Shown piece by piece: positions 25,113 to 31,491 of a stretch of DNA of 64,000 nt. The notes under the pieces are model-generated. The model did not search any database. It was not told the origin of the DNA and saw nothing but the letters and a program-made list of their open reading frames with translations. How positions within the stretch are numbered: the first letter of the stretch is position 1; every line of letters begins with the position of its first letter. The stretch spans positions 1-64,000 of the forward strand of contig AODO01000038.1 of assembly GCA_000341795.1 (NCBI GenBank), read 5' to 3'. The position numbers and the translations under genes are program-made. This stretch comes from Rhodococcus triatomae BKS 15-14. GTDB lineage: Bacteria > Actinomycetota > Actinomycetes > Mycobacteriales > Mycobacteriaceae.

Positions 25113-25258
25113 GCGGGGAGCGGGTGTCGGTGGGTCGTGGCGGTCGTGATCCTCGGCCACCGGTGCCGGTGCCGGTGAGGTTGCAGCCGCAGCGGAAGCG
25201 GACCCATGAGCGGGCGGCAGCGCGTGCGGCTCGTACCGCTGGCCGTCTCGCGGGATGA
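25109..25258 (+). CDS. Small basic protein (49 aa)
   Basis: 49 aa from a GTG overlapping the peptidase stop by 4 nt. The sequence is Arg/Pro/Val-rich (DPRPPVPVPVRLQPQRKRTH) and ends in an Ala/Arg-rich helix. No family was recognised. Overlap with its neighbour is the main evidence that it is translated. Confidence 0.4.
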   Translation: MSGERVSVGRGGRDPRPPVPVPVRLQPQRKRTHERAAARAARTAGRLAG

Positions 25259-25286
25259 AGGAGCGGTGGTGAAGGGAGGTATGGGC

Positions 25287-25475
25287 GTGCATAGGAGCTC
25301 GGACCGGCGGCGGGCGAGGGATGTCCTGTCGGCGAAGCAGGCGAAGGGTTCGGTTGCGTTGTCGCGTGCGGAACTCGATGGGGCGCCGCCGTTGCTGGAT
25401 GGTCGGTCGCGGCGGCGGGAGCGGCGGCGGTTGGAGCGTGCGGCGGCGAAGGCTGCCCGGAGGGCGTGGGCGTGA
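25287..25475 (+). CDS. Small basic hypothetical protein (62 aa)
   Basis: GTG 25287 was chosen because GGAGG ends 7 nt before it; the ATG at 25281 lies too close to that site. The protein has many Arg residues at both ends (RSSDRRRARDVLSAKQAKGS, RSRRRERRRLERAAAKAARR) and may bind nucleic acid. No family was recognised. It overlaps the next gene by 4 nt. Confidence 0.45.
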   Translation: MHRSSDRRRARDVLSAKQAKGSVALSRAELDGAPPLLDGRSRRRERRRLERAAAKAARRAWA

Positions 25476-25660
25476 CGGGTGGTCGGGGTGCGCGGTTCTG
25501 GCATGTGGTGCTTGCCGTGGAGGTCGTGGTGATCGTCCTGCTGCTGGTTCTTCGGTCGGGTCCGGAGTCGGCGGTGGTGATCCGGGAACGGGTCCAGGTT
25601 GACCCGATCGCGGCTGCTGGTGTGGCACGCCTGGCGGGTGAGCGTGTCTGGCAGGCATGA
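25472..25660 (+). CDS. Small single-pass membrane protein
   Basis: 62 aa from a GTG overlapping the previous stop. One strong hydrophobic segment (WHVVLAVEVVVIVLLLVL, about residues 10-28) is followed by a short polar tail. Last gene of the left operon. Topology suggests a membrane anchor; superinfection exclusion or a peptidase partner are open possibilities, without direct evidence. Confidence 0.5.
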   Translation: MTGGRGARFWHVVLAVEVVVIVLLLVLRSGPESAVVIRERVQVDPIAAAGVARLAGERVWQA

Positions 25661-25710
25661 ATCACGGTGATGCACAGAGGAACACGCGGACGTACCCTGC
25701 CGAACTCATG

Positions 25711-25802
25711 TAGACTCAAGCCGTGCAACCAGCACACACCCGCTCGGAGTAGCCCGAGCGGTAATGGGAATTGAGGCCCTTCCGGAGAGATCCGGTGGGG
25801 CC
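25711..25802 (+). promoter_or_regulatory. Promoter and two-hairpin leader of the excisionase-like gene
   Basis: TAGACT (25711-25716) is a good -10 box. Downstream lie a perfect 8-bp hairpin (25740-25747 with 25754-25761, loop AGTAGC) and a second hairpin, GGCCC-TT-CCGGA-GAGA-TCCGG-TG-GGGCC (25775-25802), followed by TTCGTC. The second looks like an attenuator, leaving about 55 nt to the ATG at 25858. Confidence 0.45.
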
Positions 25803-25857
25803 TTCGTCGTCCCCGCCCCACTTCTCCCCGGAAGGCCAGGGAGAGCAGGGCAGCAGC

Positions 25858-26115
25858 ATGAAGAAGACCACGGTCGACACCACGGCGAGCAACCGCCGGA
25901 TCAACAAGCAGGCCGCGGAGCCGAAGTTCACGGTCGAGGACCTGCGGAAGAACCCGACGTGCACCATCCCGCAGGCCGGGGAAATCCTCGGGTTGGGTCG
26001 GGTCGCCGCATACGAGCTCGCGAAGAAGGGCGGGATCAAGACGATCCAGCTCAGCGAGCGGACGTACCGGGTGCCGTCCCGGTGGTTACTGGAGCTGATC
26101 GGCGAGGAAGCGTGA
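25858..26115 (+). CDS. Excisionase-like helix-turn-helix protein
   Basis: 85 aa from ATG 25858. After a basic N-terminus it has a MerR-type/AlpA-like winged helix: FTVEDLRKNPTCTIPQAGEI, then LGLGRVAAYELAKKGGIKTI and YRVPSRWLLELIG. This HTH_17 pattern is typical of recombination directionality factors of actinobacterial integrative elements and phages. It lies about 5.4 kb from the integrase rather than beside it, so a transcriptional role is also possible. Confidence 0.7.
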   Translation: MKKTTVDTTASNRRINKQAAEPKFTVEDLRKNPTCTIPQAGEILGLGRVAAYELAKKGGIKTIQLSERTYRVPSRWLLELIGEEA

Positions 26116-26260
26116 AGGCCGGTGATCGCACTGGCGACGTTCACCCTCCCGGCCCGGCGCCCTCGTCCTGGGGCTGACGTCCACGTGACGGCCTCGAATG
26201 AGGGTGTCCCTCGGGGGAATCATCGCCTGGGGGGCTTCGAAGCGCTGCGGCACGTACGAC
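26116..26260 (+). other. Gap after the excisionase-like gene with a possible 25-codon ORF
   Basis: A short ORF from ATG 26198 to 26275 reads MRVSLGGIIAWGASKRCGTY and then DGVHV. It ends in the same GVHV-stop that closes the 30660-30929 gene at the start of the second leader cassette. No ribosome site is evident, so translation is doubtful; it may be the relic of a longer gene. Confidence 0.25.
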
Positions 26261-26425
26261 GGGGTCCACGTGTAGGGACTTTCAGCGAATCCGAATACCT
26301 CCACAACCGATCCGCTGTAACGGCTGCGTGCGGGGATAGTCTCGCCAAAACCCTTACACCACAACACAATTCAGGGGTTCTGTGAATGGGAGCGGCCCCG
26401 ACCGGAAGGGCAGCCAGTCGGGGCC
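26261..26425 (+). promoter_or_regulatory. Leader cassette A (repeated at 30915-31073)
   Basis: Blocks shared with cassette B are GGGGTCCACGTGTAG (26261), ACTTTCA (26278), TCCGAATACC (26290), CGCCAAAACCCTT (26343) and ATTCA (26369), with inter-block distances conserved within 1 nt over 113 bp. The unconserved stretch at about 26309-26340 can fold. A hairpin with 9-bp arms (26394-26402, 26417-26425) follows. An AAGGAG at 26441-26446 and a hairpin at 26459-26482 come next, without a clear start codon. It is probably a regulatory leader for the replication operon. Confidence 0.55.
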
Positions 26426-26527
26426 AGGGGCGCTCACCAGAAGGAGTGTTCGCTACCGCCGACGCCGAGTCTACGGCGTCGGAGCGGCGGCGACAGCAGC
26501 AACGACGACGGAAAGGACGTGGTGGGC

Positions 26528-26692
26528 GTGAGTGTGTTCGACGGTGGCCTGCAACCGAACGGCGACTTCCACCGGTACGACGCGCTCGGCGGGTACCGGC
26601 CCGGAGCGGGACGGAGGAAGCCGAAGCCAGACGACGCGGTCAGGGTGGACGTGGGTGTCCAGCCTGAGCCGGCTGAGGAGGCCGAACGGTGA
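26528..26692 (+). CDS. Small protein upstream of the replication initiator
   Basis: 54 aa from GTG 26528 (GTG 26522 possible) after AAGGA. The sequence VSVFDGGLQPNGDFHRYDAL then GGYRPGAGRRKPKP is followed by an acidic C-terminus. No family was recognised. Its stop overlaps the initiator GTG by 4 nt, which supports real translation and coupling. Confidence 0.5.
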   Translation: MSVFDGGLQPNGDFHRYDALGGYRPGAGRRKPKPDDAVRVDVGVQPEPAEEAER

Positions 26693-27795
26693 CCGGCTGG
26701 ACGAAGCTGCAGTGGTACAAGGACGTCATCGGATGCCACACGCACCTGACTCCGCGGGAGCGGTGGGTGCTGATTGCGGTCGCCGCTCACACCAGACGGG
26801 ACGGGCGCCGCTGCTACGCGTCGAAGGCGACGCTCGCCTTGGAGACCGGTGTCGCGAAGGGAGACATCGGCGGTGTCCTGCAGGCTTTGGTGAGGAAGGG
26901 CTATCTGGAGCTGACCGAGCAGGGCGGCAACGCGAACGGCTATCGGCGGTCGAACGTGTACGCGTTGGTGCGGGAGATGCCGCATCGGAAGCCTGGAGAG
27001 AGGGCTGCCGTCGAGGAGTCGGAGGAGTCGGAGCAGACCCCCGCAAGGGGGGGTGAAACGCACCCCCTTGCGAAGGCAGCAAGGGGGGGTGAAGCGCACC
27101 CCCTTGAAGCGGATGAAGGGGGTGCGTTTCACGGAACGAAGGGGGTGCGTTCCACAGAACGAAGGGGGGGTGAAGCGCACCCCCCATCAGGTACTAACGA
27201 TCAGGGTAAAAACGATCACCCCCCCGCTGCGCGTGGGGGTTCCCCCCTACCCCCCACGACGGCAGCGGCGAACGGCACGAACGGGGCGGCGAAAAACGGG
27301 GCGCACACGCTCACGCCAATCGAGCTGTCGAAGCTCGCGATGACGACGCTCACCGTCCCGCCAACCGGCGACGTCGACTGGAAGCGCATCCGCGGAGACG
27401 ACGAGGCGTTCCGCCGGTACCTCCGCACCCTCGGCTACCCGCCAGCCGCCATCGACAGGGCCGTCCACCGCTCCGCGATCGAAGCACCGAGCGCCGCAGC
27501 CAAGGCCGCGGCCCGCGAACTCATCGCCGTGCGCGCCGACGACACCCAGAACCTCGAACCGCTCTGGGAGCCGTACCAGATCCAGCGAGCCGTCCGCGAC
27601 GTCGGAGCCCCCGCCGTCCTCGCCGCCCTCACCGCCCGCCCGGCAACGCTCGACGAACTCGCCGCACCCGACACCCCGAACCGCCGCCTCTTCGGCCTCG
27701 CCGTCGACCTGCTCGAACTCCGAGGAGAGATCGCCGCCGACGCCGGGGGCCGGTACCAGCGCACCCACACCCGCACGAACGGAGCCCGACGATGA
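26689..27795 (+). CDS. Replication initiator-like protein carrying iterons in its gene
   Basis: 368 aa from a GTG overlapping the previous stop. Residues about 1-100 resemble the winged-helix N-terminus of phage replication proteins (LTPRERWVLIAVAAHTRRDG, YASKATLALETGVAKGDIGG, LVRKGYLELTEQGG). A Gly/His/Pro-rich linker (about 105-190) is encoded by iteron-like DNA. The C-terminal half is helical (DVDWKRIRGDDEAFRRYLR) and not recognised. The arrangement mirrors lambda O, where the origin lies inside the initiator gene. It ends in an ATGA overlap with the zinc-binding protein gene. Confidence 0.65.
   Translation: MTGWTKLQWYKDVIGCHTHLTPRERWVLIAVAAHTRRDGRRCYASKATLALETGVAKGDIGGVLQALVRKGYLELTEQGGNANGYRRSNVYALVREMPHRKPGERAAVEESEESEQTPARGGETHPLAKAARGGEAHPLEADEGGAFHGTKGVRSTERRGGEAHPPSGTNDQGKNDHPPAARGGSPLPPTTAAANGTNGAAKNGAHTLTPIELSKLAMTTLTVPPTGDVDWKRIRGDDEAFRRYLRTLGYPPAAIDRAVHRSAIEAPSAAAKAAARELIAVRADDTQNLEPLWEPYQIQRAVRDVGAPAVLAALTARPATLDELAAPDTPNRRLFGLAVDLLELRGEIAADAGGRYQRTHTRTNGARR
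27053..27222 (+). repeat. Iteron array and AT-richer segment: candidate replication origin
   Basis: Five copies of the 15-mer GTGRARCGCACCCCC start at 27053 (+), 27089 (+), 27118 (-), 27141 (-) and 27170 (+), where (-) copies read GGGGGTGCGTTYCAC. Several also form hairpins with flanking GCAAGGGGG. Immediately downstream, 27186-27217 is locally AT-richer (GTACTAACGATCAGGGTAAA), a possible unwinding element. All of this lies inside the initiator coding sequence. Confidence 0.7.
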
Positions 27796-28058
27796 CCGGT
27801 AACCCGCCGATCCGCTGCAACGGCTGCGACGCGACATGGACAGCGCTGGGCGCTTGCCACTGCACCGGCTGCCACGAGACGTTCACCGGCCTGACCGCAT
27901 TCGAGAAGCACCGCCGCGACGGCCACTGCCACGACCCCGCCTCGGTCGGGCTCGTCCCCGCGAACCGCGGCTGGACCGGCTGGGGATGGCCCGGACACCC
28001 CGACCGCACCTACCCCGACGACGCAACAGGCCCGCACGCCTCTAGGAGCGAGCCGTAG
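27792..28058 (+). CDS. FDXHR-type putative zinc-binding protein
   Basis: 88 aa from an ATG overlapping the initiator stop by 4 nt. Its pattern CNGCDATWTALGACHCTGCH, then FTGLTAFEKHRRDGHC, with two CxxC-like pairs and a His-containing zinc site, is the small zinc-binding protein common in actinophages and actinobacterial mobile elements. Function unknown; a nucleic-acid or protein adaptor is plausible. Confidence 0.7.
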   Translation: MTGNPPIRCNGCDATWTALGACHCTGCHETFTGLTAFEKHRRDGHCHDPASVGLVPANRGWTGWGWPGHPDRTYPDDATGPHASRSEP

Positions 28059-28148
28059 AGCCACGAACCCGCTCACCCCTACCGGGAACCCCAGAACGCC
28101 GACCGCGCACACCACAGACCCGCACAGCCCCGAAACGGAGGAACCGCG

Positions 28149-28409
28149 ATGAGACACCCCAGCCGGCCAACCCCCAGCCCCGCGCGGCTCCTCGAATCGA
28201 GGATCGACGGCAACTCGACCATCGACGTCGCACGCACGAACGGAGTCAGCACGGCCCACGTTCGGCGGCTGGTACGGACCGAACTCGACCGCCTCGGATA
28301 CCGAGGAGTCGGCGAACTCGACGCCCTCGTCCAACTCCGCTCCGCCGCCCTCGACGCAATGTGGGAGCAACGCCACCCAGGAGAACCCATGCCCGAGGAG
28401 CAGCCGTGA
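28149..28409 (+). CDS. Small helix-turn-helix protein
   Basis: 86 aa from ATG 28149 with GGAGGAACC upstream. ESRIDGNSTIDVARTNGVST, then AHVRRLVRTELDRLGY, looks like a resolvase/Hin-type or sigma-like HTH that reads DNA with a second Arg-rich helix. No larger domain. It overlaps the next gene by 4 nt, suggesting a joint function, for example DNA recognition for the terminase-like protein. Confidence 0.5.
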   Translation: MRHPSRPTPSPARLLESRIDGNSTIDVARTNGVSTAHVRRLVRTELDRLGYRGVGELDALVQLRSAALDAMWEQRHPGEPMPEEQP

Positions 28410-28921
28410 CCGGCAACGGGAACCGGTCAGGACGTGGCCGACGGCAACGCGGAGTCGCCCGGTCCGGGCGCAGCGAAGCCCAGATCGCCCGCGCCCAGCG
28501 CGCCCTCGACCTCCGCGTGAACGGGGCGTCGTGGCAGCAGATCGCCGAGGAGGTGGGGTTCCGTGACCCGAGTTCCGCCGCCCGGCTGGTCCACAGGTAT
28601 CAGGCCGATCTGGGGGCCGAGCTGTCGGACGAGTTGCGCCTGATCGACCTGGAGCGCGCCCGGCTGTTGTTCGCGAAGGCGCGGCAACGGCTGTTCCAGG
28701 TGGAGCAACGAGGCGGCACTGACAGCGACTGGGTGAAGGTGTTCGCACAGGCGTTGAACGCGGCCCACTTCCACGCGAAGGTCGCCGGGAACGTGGACCG
28801 GCGGGTGGAGGTCGAGGTGTCGTCGACGCCGCAGGAGGTCCGCGACCTCCGGGACCAGTTCATCGAACTGCAGGCGCTCCGAGCGGTGGATCCGGTGGAC
28901 GCCGAAGTCGTCGAGGAGTAG
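28406..28921 (+). CDS. Small-terminase-like (TerS) DNA-binding protein
   Basis: 171 aa from a GTG overlapping the previous stop by 4 nt. A basic N-terminus (GNRSGRGRRQRGVARSG) precedes AQRALDLRVNGASWQQIAEE and VGFRDPSSAARLVHRY, a helix-turn-helix of the form seen in actinophage small terminases, then a helical oligomerisation-like region (LIDLERARLLFAKARQRLFQ) and an acidic tail. Family placement is by pattern, not alignment. A satellite TerS would let the element redirect a helper phage's packaging motor; a plain transcription factor is the alternative. Confidence 0.45.
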   Translation: MTGNGNRSGRGRRQRGVARSGRSEAQIARAQRALDLRVNGASWQQIAEEVGFRDPSSAARLVHRYQADLGAELSDELRLIDLERARLLFAKARQRLFQVEQRGGTDSDWVKVFAQALNAAHFHAKVAGNVDRRVEVEVSSTPQEVRDLRDQFIELQALRAVDPVDAEVVEE

Positions 28922-29060
28922 GCGGACGAGTCTCACAACCAAACATCTGAGACGAGCGAGCGAAAGGTGTTGCAGTGCAGCATCTCCCACCTCACGCGTC
29001 TCACAACTCATCGCAAATCAAAACTGTGCGGGTACCACTTTTGAAACTAGGATCGGTTGC
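28922..29060 (+). promoter_or_regulatory. Repeat-containing region upstream of the serine recombinase
   Basis: GTCTCACAAC occurs twice in direct orientation (28930-28939, 28998-29007), and TGAGAC (28948-28953) is inverted to the first copy, giving GTCTCA-N12-TGAGAC. The region is comparatively AT-rich before the ATG at 29061. These may be recombinase binding sites (res-like subsites) or operators. Confidence 0.4.
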
Positions 29061-29645
29061 ATGACAACGCAATTGGGCTACACGAGAGTCAGCACCCACC
29101 ATCAGTCCCTCGACCAGCAGGACGACGAACTCCGCGCCGCCGGAGTGCCTGCCGACCGCATCTACGCCGACCGGATGACCGGCACGTCCACGAAGGAGCA
29201 GCGGCCCGGCCTCACCGCCCTCCTCGACTACGCCCGCGAGGGTGACGTCATCGTCGTCGTCGGCATCGACCGCCTGGGCCGGAACGCCGCCGAGGTGATG
29301 CTGACGATCCGAGACCTCGGCCAACGCGGCATCGTCCTCCGCTCGCTGAGGGAGGGCATCGACACCGGCAACGCGACGGGCCGGATGATCGCGGGCATCT
29401 TCGCGTCGCTGGCGGAGCTGGAGTTGGAGTTGCAGCACGAGCGCCGGGCCGCAGCCGCAGCCGCCCGGAAGGCGCGCGGCCTGCCGGTCGGACGGCCGCC
29501 GAAGCTGCGACCGGATCAGGTCGCGCTCGCCGGGCGGATGAAGGCGGCAGGGGAACCTGTCGACGTCATCGCCGCGGCGCTGGGCGTGTCGAGGGCGACG
29601 ACGTACCGGGCCGTCAACCTCCACGCAGCAGGCGACGGTCTGTGA
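29061..29645 (+). CDS. Small serine recombinase (resolvase/invertase family)
   Basis: 194 aa from ATG 29061. The catalytic domain begins LGYTRVSTHHQS with nucleophile Ser11, followed by the conserved DRMTG, VGIDRLGRN and the E-helix GNATGRMIAGIFASLAELE; a C-terminal HTH (VDVIAAALGVSRATTYRAV) completes it. Such enzymes resolve or invert DNA between short sites. It lies between the two leader cassettes and beside phased repeats. It is not of the large serine integrase type, so it is unlikely to integrate the element. Confidence 0.9.
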   Translation: MTTQLGYTRVSTHHQSLDQQDDELRAAGVPADRIYADRMTGTSTKEQRPGLTALLDYAREGDVIVVVGIDRLGRNAAEVMLTIRDLGQRGIVLRSLREGIDTGNATGRMIAGIFASLAELELELQHERRAAAAAARKARGLPVGRPPKLRPDQVALAGRMKAAGEPVDVIAAALGVSRATTYRAVNLHAAGDGL

Positions 29646-29656
29646 CATGCGTCACA
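29641..29656. promoter_or_regulatory. Inverted repeat at the recombinase stop codon
   Basis: TGTGAC-ATGC-GTCACA spans the stop codon of the serine recombinase gene and is a plausible operator for the downstream winged-helix gene. Confidence 0.3.
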
Positions 29657-29673
29657 AATCGGCGAACCAGCAG

Positions 29674-29713
29674 AAACCCACCGATACCCACCGCAACTCA
29701 CCGAAACACCCTG
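29674..29713 (-). repeat. Second phased 10-bp repeat array, inverted relative to the attL array
   Basis: Read on the minus strand, the units are GTTTCGGTGA, GTTGCGGTGG, GTATCGGTGG and a partial GTTTCTG, in exact 10-bp register. The first differs from the attL unit GTTTCGCTGA at one base. An 11-mer GTTCACGAAAA lies near both arrays (23395-23405 and 29763-29773). Confidence 0.5.
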
Positions 29714-29824
29714 CGCGGCAACGCCAGCGGCACCCCTTGCCTGCCTCGGAGGTCGGATCTAGGTTCACGAAAACCAACACCAGCCAAGCGCAGCCAGACT
29801 GCGCGACACCCGCCAGGAGAAGAG

Positions 29825-30109
29825 ATGCCGCCCCCCAACACCATCACCGAGCACGTCGTCGAGGTGTACCGCGCCCTACGCGACGCCGACGGATGGCTCA
29901 CCCCACAGGAGATCGCCGACCGCGCAGGCATCTCCAACCGCTCCGCCCTCCGCCACGCCAGCCGCCTCGTCGCCGAAGGGCTGGCCGAACTGGTCGAGAC
30001 GGTCCCGTACCGGTATCGGCTCGCCGGACCGCAGACCGGCGCATTCCACGCCCGAATGGCGAAAATCGCTGCGGCGCTCGGTACCCCACTCGACGAACCC
30101 GCCAACTAG
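29825..30109 (+). CDS. Winged-helix regulator
   Basis: 94 aa from ATG 29825 after AGGAGAAGAG. VYRALRDADGWLTPQEIADR, then AGISNRSALRHASRLVAEGL and a wing (TVPYRYRLAG) form a MarR/IclR-like winged helix-turn-helix without a ligand domain. It probably controls one of the element's promoters. It is monocistronic: it has its own upstream region and is followed by a strong terminator. Confidence 0.7.
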   Translation: MPPPNTITEHVVEVYRALRDADGWLTPQEIADRAGISNRSALRHASRLVAEGLAELVETVPYRYRLAGPQTGAFHARMAKIAAALGTPLDEPAN

Positions 30110-30166
30110 GCGGCTCAGCAGGTCAGGGGTCGGCGGTAGGCTGCGAAGCCTCTCCTGGCGGGGAGC

Positions 30167-30199
30167 GGAGGGGGTGAACCGCATCGGTTCACCCCCTCC
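30167..30199 (+). terminator. Terminator hairpin within the element
   Basis: A 15-bp perfect stem (30167-30181 with 30185-30199) has a 3-nt loop, after the winged-helix gene. Its arms contain GGGGGTGAACCGCA, resembling the iteron core; this may be coincidence. Confidence 0.7.
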
Positions 30200-30345
30200 T
30201 CCGTCTCCCGCGCCCGTAACACGAATCGGGTTGCGGCACAACCCTTTCCACTGGCTTCGCGGGACGCCGTCAACTAGGCTGAAAGTACCTGCTAGACAGG
30301 CATTTTCACCGGAACGAGCCGGGGAAACGACACGGGAGAGAGCCC

Positions 30346-30660
30346 ATGAACGAGATCAACATGAAGGTCGCGGACACCGCGTTGGAGGCAGTGCACCGCG
30401 CCGGAGTCCAGTTCGTGCTGGCCGCACGCGACAACGTGAAGCGCAGCCAGAACGCGCTCGACGCCCTGACGTCCGGCCTGCTGCCGTCGTTCACCGAAAC
30501 GACGAACCTCCGACCCCTGGAAGACCAGCTCCGGATGGCCGTCGACCTGGCGTTGGTGGCGGGCGTCCCGGCCCCGCTGGTCGCCCTCGCCGCGCGAGAC
30601 GACGAAGAGTACTTCGGCGCCCGGATGGACTGGCACCGCGCAGCAGAGCAGGCCGCGTGA
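30346..30660 (+). CDS. Hypothetical protein of the element
   Basis: 104 aa from ATG 30346 after GGGAGAGAG. It is helical and soluble (DTALEAVHRAGVQFVLAARD, LRMAVDLALVAGVPAPLVAL, DDEEYFGARMDWHRAAEQ). No family was recognised. The stop overlaps the next ATG by 1 nt. An upstream -10 candidate, TAGGCT or TAGACA, lies near 30276-30297. Confidence 0.6.
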   Translation: MNEINMKVADTALEAVHRAGVQFVLAARDNVKRSQNALDALTSGLLPSFTETTNLRPLEDQLRMAVDLALVAGVPAPLVALAARDDEEYFGARMDWHRAAEQAA

Positions 30661-30929
30661 TGAGCACGCAGATCGAGCAGGTGCGGGCGACCGCCGAACT
30701 GTGGTCGTGGGCCGAGGTTCAGGCCGACGACCGGCACGTGGTGTTCCGGAACCAGGCGGGGGACGGCGACGTCGCGTTGACGGTGCAGTGGGGCAGGTCA
30801 ACGGGTCAGGTCCTGTCCGCGTGGCTGGTCCGCGAAGGCCGGATCACGACGGTGGTCGGTGCTGCGGCCAGTGGGAAGGTCGCCGAAGTGCAGTACGCCC
30901 TGCAGACCCACACGGGGGTCCACGTGTAG
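30660..30929 (+). CDS. Hypothetical protein ending at leader cassette B
   Basis: 89 aa from ATG 30660, overlapping the previous stop by 1 nt. It appears alpha/beta, with SWAEVQADDRHVVFRNQAGD, then VALTVQWGRSTGQVLSAWLV. No family was recognised. The last codons and stop (GVHV) fall inside the first conserved block of leader cassette B. Confidence 0.6.
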   Translation: MSTQIEQVRATAELWSWAEVQADDRHVVFRNQAGDGDVALTVQWGRSTGQVLSAWLVREGRITTVVGAAASGKVAEVQYALQTHTGVHV

Positions 30930-31073
30930 CCACTTTCACGGGTTCCGAATACCCCAACCACCGAACCCGGCAATCGGGACGTAGGCGGGAAAGATCGCCA
31001 AAACCCTTCCACTACAACAACATTCAAGGTGTCCCGGCCTCCCGCCTCCTGCTACGGGGCGGGCGGCCGGGAC
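30915..31073 (+). promoter_or_regulatory. Leader cassette B (repeat of 26261-26425)
   Basis: Conserved blocks are at 30915, 30932, 30944, 30996 and 31022. A short hairpin, CCCG-GCAAT-CGGG, occupies the unconserved middle. A GC-rich hairpin follows, with outer arms 31031-31039 and 31065-31073 and inner arms 31041-31046 and 31058-31063. The next gene (DUF488-like) starts 35 nt later, so this is probably the leader of the int operon. Confidence 0.55.
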
Positions 31074-31107
31074 GCCCCCAGTGAACCACACGAGGGAGAG
31101 CACGCTG

Positions 31108-31491
31108 ATGTCGTACGAGATCGCGACATGCAGTTATCGAGAGTGGCGCCCGGAGATGGGCGTACCGATCCGCACCAGCCGAGGTGCACCCCGCGGCTGG
31201 CAAGGCGAGTTGCCCGCCTGGGCCGCGGTGTATCCGACGTGGCCGATGCGGCAGATCACCGACCGCGACGAGTTCACCCGCCGGTACCTGGCCCGCCTCG
31301 ACGGGTACGGCGTCGAGCACGCCGCCGCAGACCTGGCCGCCATAGCCGACGAGACGAACGCCGACACGCTCATCCTCTGTTGCTTCGAGGTCAGCTTGAG
31401 CGAACGGATCTGGTGCCACCGCAGTGTCCTGGCTGCATGGCTGTCCGACCGGCTCGGTATCGACGTCCCCGAGCTGGGAGCGCACCGATGA
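31108..31491 (+). CDS. DUF488-like phage protein
   Basis: 127 aa from ATG 31108, 9 nt after GAGGGAG. It shows the DUF488 pattern: ATCSYREWRPEMGVPIRTSR, WAAVYPTW, and the C-terminal signature LILCCFEVSLSERIWCHRSV then LAAWLSDRLGIDVPEL with Cys, Glu, Cys and His/Arg in the usual places. Small DUF488 proteins are frequent in actinophages; function is unknown. It is translationally coupled to int by an ATGA overlap. Confidence 0.7.
   Translation: MSYEIATCSYREWRPEMGVPIRTSRGAPRGWQGELPAWAAVYPTWPMRQITDRDEFTRRYLARLDGYGVEHAAADLAAIADETNADTLILCCFEVSLSERIWCHRSVLAAWLSDRLGIDVPELGAHR

Noticed and set aside
26386-26667. Protein-coding gene of about 93 aa in the leader region
   Set aside because: It starts before the terminator-like hairpin, has no aligned ribosome site, and overlaps the better supported 26528-26692 gene in another frame.
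27040-27190. CRISPR-like or tandem repeat array in the G/C-run region
   Set aside because: The units are in both orientations with unequal short spacers and lie in an open reading frame; they fit iterons, not a CRISPR.
30167-30199. A sixth iteron outside the initiator gene
   Set aside because: The similarity to the iteron core is confined to one arm of a perfect terminator hairpin, so the terminator explanation is simpler.
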